DNA of 64,000 nucleotides from Saccharomycopsis fibuligera x Saccharomycopsis cf. fibuligera (GCA_001936135.1 CP012819.1:1521501-1585500); one strand, 5' to 3'; positions 8,882-19,063 are shown, counted from the first letter of the stretch. The notes: generated from the sequence alone by a model not told the origin. Program-made: numbers and translations.

Positions 8882-10564
8882 ATGGGACTTGCTGGTGTAC
8901 GCGGTGCGGTACTACGGGGCCGGACTCTTGTCCCTCTGAGATACAGAAAAAAGACGTTTGTGTTTTGCATTGTCTTGCTATCCATGATCTTTGACGATTT
9001 GAATGTCACAGGAGCGATCACGTCCTCGTTTTCCATGTCCGAGAGACTCAACGCGGACTCGACCACGGTGTCCTGGGTGGTGTCTGCCTATTCGCTAACG
9101 TTGGGCTCCTTCATTGTGTTTTTTGGCAAGTTGGGCGATATTATCGGTGTGCACAATGTCTTCATGGCTGGCGCTGCAGCCATGGCGGTTTTCTCGTTGA
9201 TAACCGCGGCTATTGAGAAATCAGCTATCGCGCTCATTGTGTTTAGGGCCTTCCAGGGGATCTCGGCAGCAGCGCTAATGCCCAGCGGCTTTGCTCTCGC
9301 TGCCCATTACTTTCACGGCCCGGCGCTACAGAATGCAATCAGAGCGCTAACCATTGTGTTGAACGGCAGCTTTGGGCTAGGCACCTTGCTTGGAGGCGCT
9401 TTCTCGGCAACCAGGTTGGGATACAAGGGCTTTTTCTTTTTTACGTTTTCGGTGTCCTCGTTGTGTTCGGTTCTTTTGTTTTTTTTTCTCAATCCAATTG
9501 AGCCAACCGAGGAGCAAAGACAGCTAAAGTTGCAAAATTTGGATTACGCGGGGGTTGCGATGTTGGTGGTGGGCTTGCTTCTCATCATCTTTGGACTCAC
9601 TCAGGGCGGCGTTAACTGGAACTCGCCAAAAGTGTATGTTACCATACCTATCGGGTTCCTCTTGTTGGCCGCGATGTTTGCGTTCGAGGACGTTTATGTG
9701 AAGAGGTACAAGCAAAAATTTGCCGACAGGCTGGCTCACAACGTGGAAGCCGGCGCCGCTGACAGTGCCGTCAAAAAGGAAAAAAAGAGTGGCGAGCCTG
9801 ATGTTGGGTGTCAAAATTTTGCTTTGGAAAAGGGAGCAAAGTCGGACTGGAGAGCTTCTATGGATTTGTTGTTTCCGGATGACGTTTTTAGAATTACCAA
9901 TTTTTTCCCGTTATTCATCGGCGTTTTCTTTGCTTATTTCAGTTGCATCTCCCTCCTATCTACTTTTATTCATTACCACATTTACATTGATTACGATAGC
10001 CCAATACTTGCTTCTTTGAAAGTGTTGCCGTTTTCTGTCGGCCTTGTTTTTGCATCGCTCGTATACTCGGAGAAGGTTGTGAAAAAAACTGGCATCAGAA
10101 ATTTCATCATCGCTGTTTCCGTTATTCAGCCTTGCTGTGCGGTTTGGATGAGTTTTGCAAATTACAGGATAAAAAACTCATACTGGAAGTTTGAATTTGC
10201 AAGCCAGTTCATCATGGCAATATCGTTGAATTTTTTCTTCATGGCGTATCTTAACGCCATCATGTACAACACCCCATTGCATTTGCAAGGAGTCGTTTCA
10301 GGTATTTACCAAACCGGCGGCCAAGTTGCTGTGGCAATTTGCAGTGCTATTGTTTCTAGTATTCTTGGAGATGTTGAATTCAAAAGGGGGGACCCTGAAT
10401 TCAGAGAGACGCAATTCAAACATTTTCGAAAAACCTTCTATGTGACAGTGGCTGGCGCAGCTGTTTTCTTTGTGTCAACGTTCTTTATCAAAAATCCAAA
10501 ACCCTTGAAAGAGCACGATGACGATGACGAGCAATATGCTCCGTTTGAGGCATCCAGTGGTTAA
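8882..10564 (+). CDS. MFS transporter 1, DHA2 (14-TM) Atr1/Amf1-like
   Basis: The 560-residue polytopic protein is the first of four intact paralogues. The N-terminal RYRKKTFVFCIVLLSMIFDD leads into TM1. Other family blocks are TTVSWVVSAYSLTLGSFI, FFGKLGDIIGVH (motif A region), FRAFQGISAAALMPSG (motif B), GLGTLLGGAF (motif C-like) and GGVNWNSPKVYVTIPIG. These and the length fit the DHA2 drug:H+ antiporter family with 14 membrane helices (yeast Atr1, Amf1/YOR378W). A hydrophilic loop of about 60 residues splits the helices. The substrate is unknown; relatives export aminotriazole or borate or move ammonium. Codons are far more GC-rich than in the paralogues downstream, so this is the most diverged member. 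Confidence 0.88.
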   Translation: MGLAGVRGAVLRGRTLVPLRYRKKTFVFCIVLLSMIFDDLNVTGAITSSFSMSERLNADSTTVSWVVSAYSLTLGSFIVFFGKLGDIIGVHNVFMAGAAAMAVFSLITAAIEKSAIALIVFRAFQGISAAALMPSGFALAAHYFHGPALQNAIRALTIVLNGSFGLGTLLGGAFSATRLGYKGFFFFTFSVSSLCSVLLFFFLNPIEPTEEQRQLKLQNLDYAGVAMLVVGLLLIIFGLTQGGVNWNSPKVYVTIPIGFLLLAAMFAFEDVYVKRYKQKFADRLAHNVEAGAADSAVKKEKKSGEPDVGCQNFALEKGAKSDWRASMDLLFPDDVFRITNFFPLFIGVFFAYFSCISLLSTFIHYHIYIDYDSPILASLKVLPFSVGLVFASLVYSEKVVKKTGIRNFIIAVSVIQPCCAVWMSFANYRIKNSYWKFEFASQFIMAISLNFFFMAYLNAIMYNTPLHLQGVVSGIYQTGGQVAVAICSAIVSSILGDVEFKRGDPEFRETQFKHFRKTFYVTVAGAAVFFVSTFFIKNPKPLKEHDDDDEQYAPFEASSG

Positions 10565-10879
10565 AGCTATCTACGAAGCTTGTTTTCTTTCTTTTTTTTT
10601 TTTTTTTTTTTTTTTTGTTTTGCATGCCTGCTACTTGAAACTATGTTATAGAATTCTATCCTTCGTCAAAGCCCCGGGCTTGCCCAAAGCATTTCCAAAA
10701 AATATAGTTTTATTAAAATGCATATAAATATATATTTGTTTTTATAAAATGTTTTGCCAGTCTGCTTTTTTGTCTTTTTGTTTTCTAATTTGTTTCAAAT
10801 CTTCAAGTCATAGATACGGGAGTCTGCAAATGCAGCATAATGCAAAAGAATTATCTTCTTTTATCTCTGGGCCCCCATT
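10565..10879. other. Spacer after MFS1
   Basis: A T-run of over 20 bases near 10589-10616 follows the stop codon and is probably part of the 3' end. The conserved non-coding block at 10810-10844 is listed separately. Confidence 0.4.
10810..10844 (+). other. Conserved non-coding block, copy 1
   Basis: About 34 bases here align with 14291-14324 (27 of 34 identical by eye) and with 18215-18248. All copies share an ATAGA..AC.GGA start and an ATGCAGC core. They recur once in each transporter spacer. Confidence 0.5.
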
Positions 10880-11685
10880 AGCTAAGGTTCATCCTCTTCG
10901 ACATTTGCATAAAGTGACCGGCCTGTCAGAAATACTTCAAAAGTCAACGCCAAGTGTTATGCTTGTTTTCTTTGGGGTAAAAGTCTTCATGCTACAATAG
11001 GAAGACATCAGAGAATAGCTTTGTGGCTAGTCCTGGCGATCTCTTTGTTTAGGGAAATTCCCAATCTCCAAAATTGAATTATGGAGTAAAAACGGCTATT
11101 ATTGCTATAAAATGCATGTTGAAGAACGTCCATCTTTCTTTATCAAGTGCGTCTTTCAGATCACTAGACGGCTTTCAGTGCACGTATGTTTGTTGTGCTA
11201 TACTGATAAGCGTGTACCTGCAAGCCTTTTGAATATGAAAGCTCAACGGCATATTGGAAAAGTTTTGGATAGAAACTCTTGTTATTTGAAACCGATATCT
11301 TGTGTCCATATAATGCCGGCATCATAAATCATCAAACTGGACCCCTTCATTTTCTCCTCTTGCTGATCAGCAAATACAAGTATCTCTATGCAAATTTGGC
11401 ATCAATCAACAAAATCCTAATTTTAACTCATGGAAGCACTCGACTAAAGAAAAGAAGGTTTCACCGCACTATTACTAATTGCAATCGTTGCTGATTTACG
11501 AGCTGATATACATTTACGAGATGCCGTGTCTCTGTACGGCGGTGCCAACAATACGAGTTTTGTTTGTCCTAGAGGAGAGGCAAGCACGGGCTCATATCGA
11601 GTTGATGAATTCCTGCATTGTGGTTGTTATCGGCAGCACCCGTCGGGAAATCCTGGAGTTTGGAGTTAAGGTAGAATAAGTACGT
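10880..11685 (+). pseudogene. Decayed MFS transporter (relic A)
   Basis: No long ORF survives, but pieces of the DHA2 family protein appear in the right order and spacing across several frames. GLSEILQKSTPSV (10919-10958) matches GLTEGG.NWNSPKV. KCVFQIT (11145-11165) matches KEVFQIT. ISVYLQ..I.KLNGIL (11206-11256) matches VSVLIQ..YVEYNNALL. EMPCLCTAV (from 11518) matches EAPLHLQGV. SCIVVVIG (about 11608-11631) matches SAIVSSILG. Measured from the SPKV block, the other blocks lie about 200, 575 and 665 bases on, against about 265, 645 and 725 in MFS2. The relic therefore covers the C-terminal two thirds of a former gene between MFS1 and MFS2, broken by frameshifts and stops. Confidence 0.65.
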
Positions 11686-12109
11686 GCATGCATGCAGGAT
11701 ACATAAAAAATTTTTCACCGCCTGATATGTTAAATATCAAATACTAAATATGATGAGGTTAGACTACGAGACAGATTGCGCGCTTCGTTGGTTGTCCTCT
11801 TGTTCTTCTTTTTGACCCAGTATTAGGCTGTCTTGTTGGTATGTATGTGCCTATAGGTCAGAGCTAGTTGCTAGAAATTACGTTAATTTGCCGACGGATT
11901 TTAGAATCCTTTTAATTTTAAGAAAAATTGTTTCTTAGACAAGAACAATACAGTAGTAGTATTATGGAACATCATCGAGTAAGAAACTATTGAGCTTTGA
12001 TCCCTTTTCCATTTACGTTTTCACCTTCATTTTCACCCATACTTTATTAGCTCTTCAGGAAAACAGTCTTTCTAACTATTGCGCAATCTGTCAATATCCA
12101 AAATAAATA
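11686..12109. promoter_or_regulatory. MFS2 upstream region
   Basis: This is the A/T-rich upstream region of MFS2. CCGACGGATT at 11891-11900 resembles CCGACCGGATT upstream of MFS3 and MFS4 and lies at a similar distance (about 210 versus 175 bases). No obvious TATA box. Confidence 0.4.
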
Positions 12110-13816
12110 ATGACGAAGATAAAAATGAGCATAGCAAAACTCGAACAACTCAATACTCGGTGCAGGAATGTGGTACCTGATAAATATAAAAGCAAAAGCA
12201 CTGTTTACTTTTTTATATTGATAGCAATGACCCTTGACAACTTGAATGTTTCTGGTGCCTTAACCACGTCATTCTCCATCGCCGAGAAATTCAATGCATC
12301 ATCAACCACCGTTTCTTGGGTTTTATCTGCGTATGCTTTGACTTTGGGATCCTTCATCATCTTTTTGGGAAAATTGGGAGATGTGATAGGTGTGCATAAT
12401 GCCTTCTTGATTGGCATAGCTACAATGGCAGTGTTTTCTCTTATTACCGCACTCATTGAAAGATCAACAATTGCGTTAATTGTGTTCAGAGCACTACAAG
12501 GAATTTCAGCAGCAGCATTGATGCCCAGTGGCTATGCCCTTACAGCAAACTATTATCAGGGCCCCAAGTTGAATAAAGCAATTAGAGCAATATCTGTGGT
12601 ATTGACTGCCAGTTATGGGCTCGGAACTATTCTTGGCGGTGCTTTCTCATTAACTAAAACAGGCTATAAAGGGTTTTTTTGGTTCACTTTTGCAGCCGCT
12701 ACTGTTAGTGCAGTTGTGCTATATTTCACTATTGTGCCTATTGAGAAAACTGAACATCACAAAAAATTAAAATTGAAATATTTGGATTATTATGGAGTTA
12801 CTTTGCTTGTAGTTGGCTTGTTGCTTATCATATTTGGCCTTACCGAAGGTGGCATCAGTTGGAATTCGCCAAAAGTGTATGTCACTATTCCACTTGGTGT
12901 TGTATTGCTTGTTGCAATGGTTTTGTTTGAAGATGTTTATTTGAAACATTACAAAATCAAACATAAAAACAAAACAGCTGTGGCTAATATAGACCAAGTG
13001 TGTTTCAAGGATGAGGAAAAGGAAAAAACAGAGCCTGAAACTTTTATCAATAGTACCACATCACAAAATGAAGCCGAGAAGAAACAAGATTGGCAACTTT
13101 CAATACAGTTAATGTTTCCGAAAGAAGTTTTTCAAATTACTAATTTTTTCCAATTATTTGTATGTGTTTTCATTGTTTGCTTTGCATCTGTGGGGACCAT
13201 GTCAACAATGATACAGTATAATCTTTATGTGAATTATGAAAACACTTTAATGGCTGCCGTCAAAGTTATTCCACTCTCTGTTGGGTTTATCTTCGGATCA
13301 CTTCTATACAGAGATATACTCATCAAGATTGTCACTGTAAAACAATTCATTATTATTTCAGGTGCAGTTCAGTTAGGATGTTCAGTCTGGCTATCGAGGA
13401 CTGATTATAAAGTGGAGCATTCATATTGGAAATTTGAGTTTATAAACATGTTTTTATGGGGTTGGGCATGCAATTGGTTCTATGTGGTGTACTTGATTGC
13501 CATCATGTCTGAAGCGCCACTTCACTTGCAAGGCCTAGTCGCTGGAATATTCCAAACTGCAGGACAAATTGGGGTGGCTATTGCTAGTGCTATAGTCTCT
13601 AGTATCTTGGGAGAGCTTGAACTAAGAAAAGATGATTCTCAGTTTAGAGAATATCAGTATAAGAAGTTTCACAATGTGTTTTATATGTCTATTGCTGCTA
13701 ATGCTGTTTTCCTCGTAGCAGCAGTCTTCATCAAGAGTCCAAAGCTTGAGAAAGAAACAACTGGACCTCAAAACGAGATTGAGATAGATGCAAATGATTC
13801 AAGGCCTATAGTTTGA
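12110..13816 (+). CDS. MFS transporter 2, DHA2 (14-TM) Atr1/Amf1-like
   Basis: The 568-residue paralogue of MFS1 carries the same landmarks: TTVSWVLSAYALTLGSFI, FLGKLGDVIGVH, FRALQGISAAALMPSG, GLGTILGGAF, GGISWNSPKVYVTIPLG, MFPKEVFQITNFF and EAPLHLQGLVAGIFQTAGQ. Loop residues 290-330 are polar and variable, as between the two halves of DHA2 carriers. The ATG at 12110 is used; a second ATG five codons on would also give a full protein. Codons are AT-rich. The last part of this gene, from 13605, was copied by the tandem duplication and reappears at 17416. Plasma-membrane proton-coupled export is the expected role; the substrate is unknown. Confidence 0.88.
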   Translation: MTKIKMSIAKLEQLNTRCRNVVPDKYKSKSTVYFFILIAMTLDNLNVSGALTTSFSIAEKFNASSTTVSWVLSAYALTLGSFIIFLGKLGDVIGVHNAFLIGIATMAVFSLITALIERSTIALIVFRALQGISAAALMPSGYALTANYYQGPKLNKAIRAISVVLTASYGLGTILGGAFSLTKTGYKGFFWFTFAAATVSAVVLYFTIVPIEKTEHHKKLKLKYLDYYGVTLLVVGLLLIIFGLTEGGISWNSPKVYVTIPLGVVLLVAMVLFEDVYLKHYKIKHKNKTAVANIDQVCFKDEEKEKTEPETFINSTTSQNEAEKKQDWQLSIQLMFPKEVFQITNFFQLFVCVFIVCFASVGTMSTMIQYNLYVNYENTLMAAVKVIPLSVGFIFGSLLYRDILIKIVTVKQFIIISGAVQLGCSVWLSRTDYKVEHSYWKFEFINMFLWGWACNWFYVVYLIAIMSEAPLHLQGLVAGIFQTAGQIGVAIASAIVSSILGELELRKDDSQFREYQYKKFHNVFYMSIAANAVFLVAAVFIKSPKLEKETTGPQNEIEIDANDSRPIV

Positions 13817-14290
13817 GGGCTTTTCATCGTGTTTTATTATAAACAAACTTTGACATTTGCCAGCCGTTTCGTACTGTTGGCTTAATTGTATAAGAGCCGG
13901 CTGCTGGCTCATCCGACTTTTTTTTATTTACGACTGCATATCTTCTTGAAAAAACTTACCATTCTGTAAGGTCTTATTATCTCATAAGTTTTTGTTTTTT
14001 AGTTCGCAGCAGCCTATTCAAATCATATTCTTCAGCATTACTAAAAAAAACCTTCTGTTACAAACCAAGATCCATTTAAACTTTGAAATAACATCTCTAT
14101 ACCTTGTAAATGAAACTGTATCCTCAATTAATACACAATATTCTTGAGCAAATTGCTCAAAAATGTCCTAATAATTGTCAACAGCATAAAAAAACAACTA
14201 TTTGTGCAATCGAGATCGAATTTTCTATTGTTTTGGGTCTCTTCTGCAGCAGGACTCGGAGATACCGGCGACGCGAAAGAGGTGTAAAGC

Positions 14291-14324
14291 ATAGAAACAG
14301 GAGCATGCGATGCAGCAGAATGCA
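14291..14324 (+). other. Conserved non-coding block, copy 2
   Basis: Matches 10810-10844 at about 27 of 34 positions. It lies about 475 bases after the MFS2 stop and 820 before the MFS3 ATG. Confidence 0.5.
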
Positions 14325-14409
14325 GGCCTCTTCTTTTGCAGTTTGAGGATTGGTAAACTGTGGGAATTTCTATTTTTTCCTTCATATAGCATTTTTCTTT
14401 ATTTTTCCA

Positions 14410-14466
14410 TCTCGAGGCCTATGGCAATTCTCGAGCTCTATGACAATTCTCGAGCTCTATGACAAT
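14410..14466. repeat. 19-bp tandem repeat x3
   Basis: Three units of TCTCGAG..CTATG.CAAT follow each other. The homologous place in the second duplication copy (near 18340) has a single partial unit. The repeat therefore changed in number after the duplication. Confidence 0.85.
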
Positions 14467-14968
14467 TCTCAAACTCAGGTTTCTTAGTTTTGCGCGGATT
14501 CCTCAAGTAAGAAACAACTACATTTGTTATTTATTGTCAGAAATTAAAAGCATCAAAATGTGCGGCAAATAAAAATACCACAAAACTTTTTTTTTTGTTG
14601 GCCGTATAGCAAAATTTTATAAAGCTGCATGGCTAATTTTTCAAGGTTCGGTTTTAGCTGCGTAATTTCCGATCTTGAGGATATGACTGTTTCTTCGCTG
14701 ATGAATAACGCATTGTTGACAAATATTCGACCATATTATTTACAACACAGTATCCTCTACCAACCTTTTTAGCATGCGTGATGATGCATGTAGCAACTAT
14801 GTAGATGTTTTTTTTTTCTTTTTTTTTTTTTTTTTTTTAGCCGCAGCACGCACAACAGCTCTGGAATTTGTTTTTAGCGAGTCTAAGCAGGATCCTATTA
14901 ACATCCTGATACATTTGAAGTCAGAATCCAAATTTAATATGAATGTTTGTGCAGTTGATCAAGAATAG

Positions 14969-15010
14969 CCGACCGGATTAAAAACCTTTTCTCCGGAATA
15001 GTATAAATAG
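14969..15010 (+). promoter_or_regulatory. MFS3 core promoter: CCGACCGG, CTCCGGAA, TATAAATAG
   Basis: CCGACCGG at 14969-14976, CTCCGGAA at 14991-14998 and a TATA box TATAAATAG at 15002-15010 lie in one block 135-176 bases before the ATG. The same block is conserved upstream of MFS4, while flanking bases have changed. The CGG/CCG half-sites are typical of Zn2Cys6 activators. Confidence 0.6.
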
Positions 15011-15144
15011 GACGAATGGACCCTCATAAATTTTGAATATTGGGCCTTCTGATTTTCTAATAAATCTGGATATTTTAAGCAGATAATTAAGCACACTATT
15101 GTCGCTTTACGCTATTCGCTGACTGTGAACCAAGGCAAACGTAA

Positions 15145-16821
15145 ATGTCAAAAATTATAGACATCTTTAAAAAAGGCAGGACTGTTGTCCCGGACAAATA
15201 CAGGAGTAAGAGCTTTATTTACCCTTTCATATTATGCTGTATGACTCTTGATAACTTGAATATCACCGGGGCATTAACAACTTCCTTTTCAATTGTTGAA
15301 CAATTTAATGCTTCATCCACTACTGTTTCGTGGGTCTTGTCTGCTTACGCTTTAACGTTAGGATCTTTTATTATCTTCTTTGGGAAATTAGCAGATGTGG
15401 TAGGCGTGCATACGGTTTTTCTAATGGGTGTCTCATCCATGTCTATCTTATCCCTCATAACGGCCGCCATTGAGAATTCTGCAATTGCAATGATTGTCTT
15501 TAGAGCACTCCAAGGTATTTCTGCCGCTGCGTTGATGCCTAGTGGATACGCTTTAACAGCAAATTACTTTCAAGGGCCTTCATTAAGCAAAGCAGTCAAA
15601 GCTTTAGCTATTGCGTTAACTTCCAGTTTTGGTCTCGGGACCGTTCTTGGTGGTGCATTTTCCTTAACAAATATCGGATACAAAGGTTTTTTCTACTTTA
15701 CTTTTTCTACATCCGCATTGTGTTCAATTATTTTATATTTCATAATTGTCCCTATAGAGGAAACTAAGGGCCACAAAAACTTGAAGTTCAAAAACTTAGA
15801 CTTTGCAGGTGTGATAATGCTAGTCGTTGGTTTGTTGCTAATAATTTTTGGGCTCACTGAAGGTGGAGTCAATTGGAACTCACCAAAGGTTTACGTTACC
15901 ATCCCCATTGGGGTTGTATTGTTGATTATTATGTTATTGTTTGAATCCGTCTACTTACAAAGCTATAAAAATAAGTACCAAAATAAATTGGTAGTGTCTA
16001 ACATCAATTCTGATGAATATGACAAAGAAAAGAACAGTGTTTCCAATGACAATGATAATGGAGATATATATAATTGCACATCTCAAGGCTCTGAGAAAAT
16101 AGATTGGAGGCTTTCAGTGGAATTGATGTTCCCAAAAGAGGTCTTTGGACTTACGAACTTTTTTCCTTTATTCAGTGGGGTATTTTTGGTATATTTTTCT
16201 TGCATTGGTATTGTGTCGGTATTAATCCAGTATCACATGTATGTGGAATATAACAATGCTTTGCTTTCTGCAGTCAAAGCGGTTCCAATCTCAGTTGGTT
16301 TTACCTTTGGTGCTATTTCCTTCTCAGACAAGATAGTAAAGTTTGCTACAATAAAAGTTTTTATTATTTTGACAGCATTGGTTCAACTCGGTTGCTCAAT
16401 ATGGTTATCAAGAATAGATTACAAAATAGCAAACACTTACTGGAAGTTCGAATTCATCAGCCAATTTCTATGGGGCTTGGCTTGTAACTGGTTCTTTTTG
16501 GTGTATCTCAATGCTATTATGTCTGAGGCGCCGTTACATTTGCAAGGTGTTATATCTGGTATATTTCAAACCGGTGGACAAGTTGCTGTGGCTATCTCAA
16601 GTGCTATTGTTTCTAGTGTCCTTGGTGAATTAGTGTATAAAAAAGGTGATGCGGGCTTCAGAGAAGATCAATACCTGAAATTTCACAATACTTTTTACAT
16701 TGCCATTGCTGGTAATGCTGCTTTCGTTCTAGCAACGTTCTTAGTTAAGAATCCAAAACCAGTAACAGAGCGAGAAGTTGCTGCCAATGAAGTTGACATC
16801 GAAGCAAATCGTACTGAATAG
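15145..16821 (+). CDS. MFS transporter 3, DHA2 (14-TM) Atr1/Amf1-like
   Basis: The 558-residue carrier begins MSKIIDIFKKGRTVVPDKYR and has all family blocks listed for MFS2. It differs from MFS4 at only eight residues: S2P, F28L and six between about residues 370 and 452. The first roughly 1.1 kb of the two genes appear identical apart from two changes near the start. The hydrophilic mid-loop (residues 285-325) is rich in Asn, Asp and Lys. Expected to be a plasma-membrane proton antiporter of unknown substrate. Confidence 0.88.
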   Translation: MSKIIDIFKKGRTVVPDKYRSKSFIYPFILCCMTLDNLNITGALTTSFSIVEQFNASSTTVSWVLSAYALTLGSFIIFFGKLADVVGVHTVFLMGVSSMSILSLITAAIENSAIAMIVFRALQGISAAALMPSGYALTANYFQGPSLSKAVKALAIALTSSFGLGTVLGGAFSLTNIGYKGFFYFTFSTSALCSIILYFIIVPIEETKGHKNLKFKNLDFAGVIMLVVGLLLIIFGLTEGGVNWNSPKVYVTIPIGVVLLIIMLLFESVYLQSYKNKYQNKLVVSNINSDEYDKEKNSVSNDNDNGDIYNCTSQGSEKIDWRLSVELMFPKEVFGLTNFFPLFSGVFLVYFSCIGIVSVLIQYHMYVEYNNALLSAVKAVPISVGFTFGAISFSDKIVKFATIKVFIILTALVQLGCSIWLSRIDYKIANTYWKFEFISQFLWGLACNWFFLVYLNAIMSEAPLHLQGVISGIFQTGGQVAVAISSAIVSSVLGELVYKKGDAGFREDQYLKFHNTFYIAIAGNAAFVLATFLVKNPKPVTEREVAANEVDIEANRTE

Positions 16822-17364
16822 TAAAGGTGGCTATACTTGTTAAGCAATTTTATTATTGCTTTGCTTTTACTTATCCTTTTCTTTTTCTTTTTCTTTTTTC
16901 TCTGTCAAATTTTTGATTATTCAAATTATTATTTTATATCCGAATTCTTATTTTATATCCAAATTATTGTTTTATATCTTAAATTCTTGTTCTAATAATA
17001 CAGTTAATTAAACTCTGTTATAGATTTTTAGCTAAACGTTATAATAAAACAACTATTTTGGATTATTATTAGTTTGAAACTAACTAATATAAAAAATACT
17101 TTTGATTAATAATAGCGACACAACGGCGTTACCTCTGTTACTAAAATTGCTTTTAGCTTCTGCGTGGGCACCGATATAGCGACATTCCTTCAATCGATTA
17201 CAGTAGAGACGAAATGCTTTTGCAAAAACTCAAGTATATACTATAACAAGTTTACTTTTTGAAAGTTATGGCACTTATGCCCAGCAAGACACTTGAGACC
17301 TGATAGAAATCAGAAATGAATAGCTCTTGAGTGCCATTAGCAATCTAGAGCCAACAATGTTAGA
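16822..17364. other. Spacer downstream of MFS3
   Basis: A/T-rich sequence. It matches 20875-21165 but contains two segments the other copy lacks. The first is bounded by ATAGCGACA (17113-17121 and 17175-17183). The second is bounded by GAAATGCT (near 17210 and 17363). Confidence 0.6.
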
Positions 17365-17621
17365 AATGCTCACCAATGTCTTTGGCATGCCGAGGTTATA
17401 GTGTCTATTGGGTTGTCTTGGGAGAGCTTGAACTAAGAAAAGATGATTCTCAGTTTAGAGAATATCAGTTTAAGTTTCACAATGTGTTTTATATGTCTAT
17501 TGCTGCTAATGCTGTTTTCCTCGTAGTAGTCTTCATCAAGAGTCCAAAGCTTGAGAAAGAAACAACTGGGCCTCAAAACGAGATTGAGATAGATGCAAAT
17601 GATTCAAGGCCTATAGTTTGA
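17365..17621 (+). pseudogene. Chimeric transporter fragment at the duplication junction
   Basis: Bases 17371-17418 match the N-terminal part of relic B (compare 21168-21215). From 17416 the sequence is the last 70 codons of MFS2. The two were fused at TCT (17416-17418). An ATG at 17376 opens an 81-codon frame that reads into the MFS2 tail in its native frame and ends at the native stop. The fragment keeps one membrane segment (FYMSIAANAVFLVVVFIKSP). Compared with MFS2 it has two deletions of exactly three bases, in the YKKFH and LVAAVF codons, so the frame is kept. A full transporter is impossible. Expression of the 81-residue product is unknown. Confidence 0.75.
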
Positions 17622-18214
17622 GGGCTTTTCATCGTGTTTTATTATAAACAAACTTTGACATTTGCCAGCCGTTTCGTACTGTTGGCTTAATTGTATAAGA
17701 GCCGGCTGCTGGCTCATCCGACTTTTTTTTATTTACGACTGCATATCTTCTTGAAAAAACTTACCATTCTGTAAGGTCTTATTATCTCATAAGTTTTTGT
17801 TTTTTAGTTCGTAGCAGTCTATTCAAATCAATAATTTCTCATCCAAGATTCTTGTTTTTCTTCTTCCTTTGAAAAATTATACAATAGGTCAAAAATACTA
17901 TAATTGTACACAATCTAGTAGAACCTGCATTCTTTGTAAAAGTTGCTATCAAGGAGGTGAACATTTGTGGCACAATCATATTCTCCAGCATCACTAAAAA
18001 ATCCTTCTGTTACAAACCAAGATCCAGTTTATATTTTGAGATAACATTTCTATAGCTTGTAAACGAAACTTTCTTCTTAATTAATACTCTTGAGCAAATT
18101 GCTCAAAAATGTCCTAATAATTGTCAACAGCATAAAAAAACAACTATTTGTGCAGTCGAGCTCGAATGTTCCATAGTTTTGGGTCTCTTCTGCAGGAAGA
18201 CTCGGAGATAATGC

Positions 18215-18248
18215 CTAGAAACAGGAATATGCAATGCAGCGGGGTGCA
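18215..18248 (+). other. Conserved non-coding block, copy 3
   Basis: Duplicate of the block at 14291-14324 with some changes. It keeps the TAGAAACAGGA start and the ATGCAGC core. Confidence 0.5.
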
Positions 18249-19021
18249 GGCCCCTTCTTTTGTGGTTTGCGGATTGGTAAGCATGGGAATTTTTTTTCCC
18301 TTCGTATAGCATTTTTCTTTTCAATTTTTCCTTCTCGAAGTCTTTAACAATTCTCAAACTCAGGTTTCTTAGTTTTGGGCGGATTCCTCAAGTAAGAAAC
18401 AACTACATTTGTTATTTATTATCAGAAATTAAAAGCATCAAAATGTGCGGCAAATAAAAATACCACAAAACTTTTTTTTTTGTTGGCTGCATAGCAAAAT
18501 TTTATAAAGCTGCATGGCTGATTTTTCAAGGTTCGGTTTTAGCTGCGTAATTTCCGATCTTGAGGATATGACTGCTTCTTTGCTGATGAATAACGCACTG
18601 CTGACAAATATTCGGCCATATTATTTACAACACAGTATCCCCTACCAACCTCTTTAGCATTTGACACCACCCTGTTTAATTGGTGGCAGGGCTGCTTTTG
18701 TTTTTAACAATTTGAGTAACATCTGAAGGTTGTTATGTGTGCAAAAAACTTAGTTATAACCAAGTAGTATATATGTTATATTACATTTCTGTAAACTGTG
18801 AAAGGCAGACTGTCACAAAAAGCATGCGTGATGATGCATGTAGCAACTATGTAGATGTTTTTTTTTTTTTTTTTTTGTTTTGTTTTGTTTTCTTTTTCAG
18901 CCGCAACACCCACAATAGTTCGAGAATACGTTTTTTGGCGGGTGTAAGCAGGATCCTATCAACATCCTGATACATTTAAAGTCCGAATCCAACTTTAATA
19001 TGTGCAGTTGATTAATAATAG

Positions 19022-19063
19022 CCGACCGGATTAAAAATTATTTCTCCGGAATAGTATAAATAG
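19022..19063 (+). promoter_or_regulatory. MFS4 core promoter: CCGACCGG, CTCCGGAA, TATAAATAG
   Basis: Same arrangement as for MFS3: CCGACCGG at 19022-19029, CTCCGGAA at 19044-19051, TATAAATAG at 19055-19063, 135-176 bases before the ATG. Confidence 0.6.

Larger units (their letters stand above)
13817..15144. other. MFS2-MFS3 spacer
   Basis: About 1.3 kb, present again with changes at 17622-19197. It holds the conserved block (14291-14324), a 19-bp tandem repeat (14410-14466), a T-run at 14807-14838 and the MFS3 promoter. No gene recognised. Confidence 0.6.
13605..17418 (+). repeat. Tandem duplication, copy 1 (about 3.8 kb)
   Basis: The unit runs from the last 70 codons of MFS2 through MFS3 to the 5' part of a decayed transporter. 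Copy 2 (17416-21215) follows at once. Coding parts are nearly identical; spacers differ by indels. Copy 1 keeps 594 bases between MFS3 and the junction; copy 2 keeps about 340 in the same interval. Confidence 0.9.
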
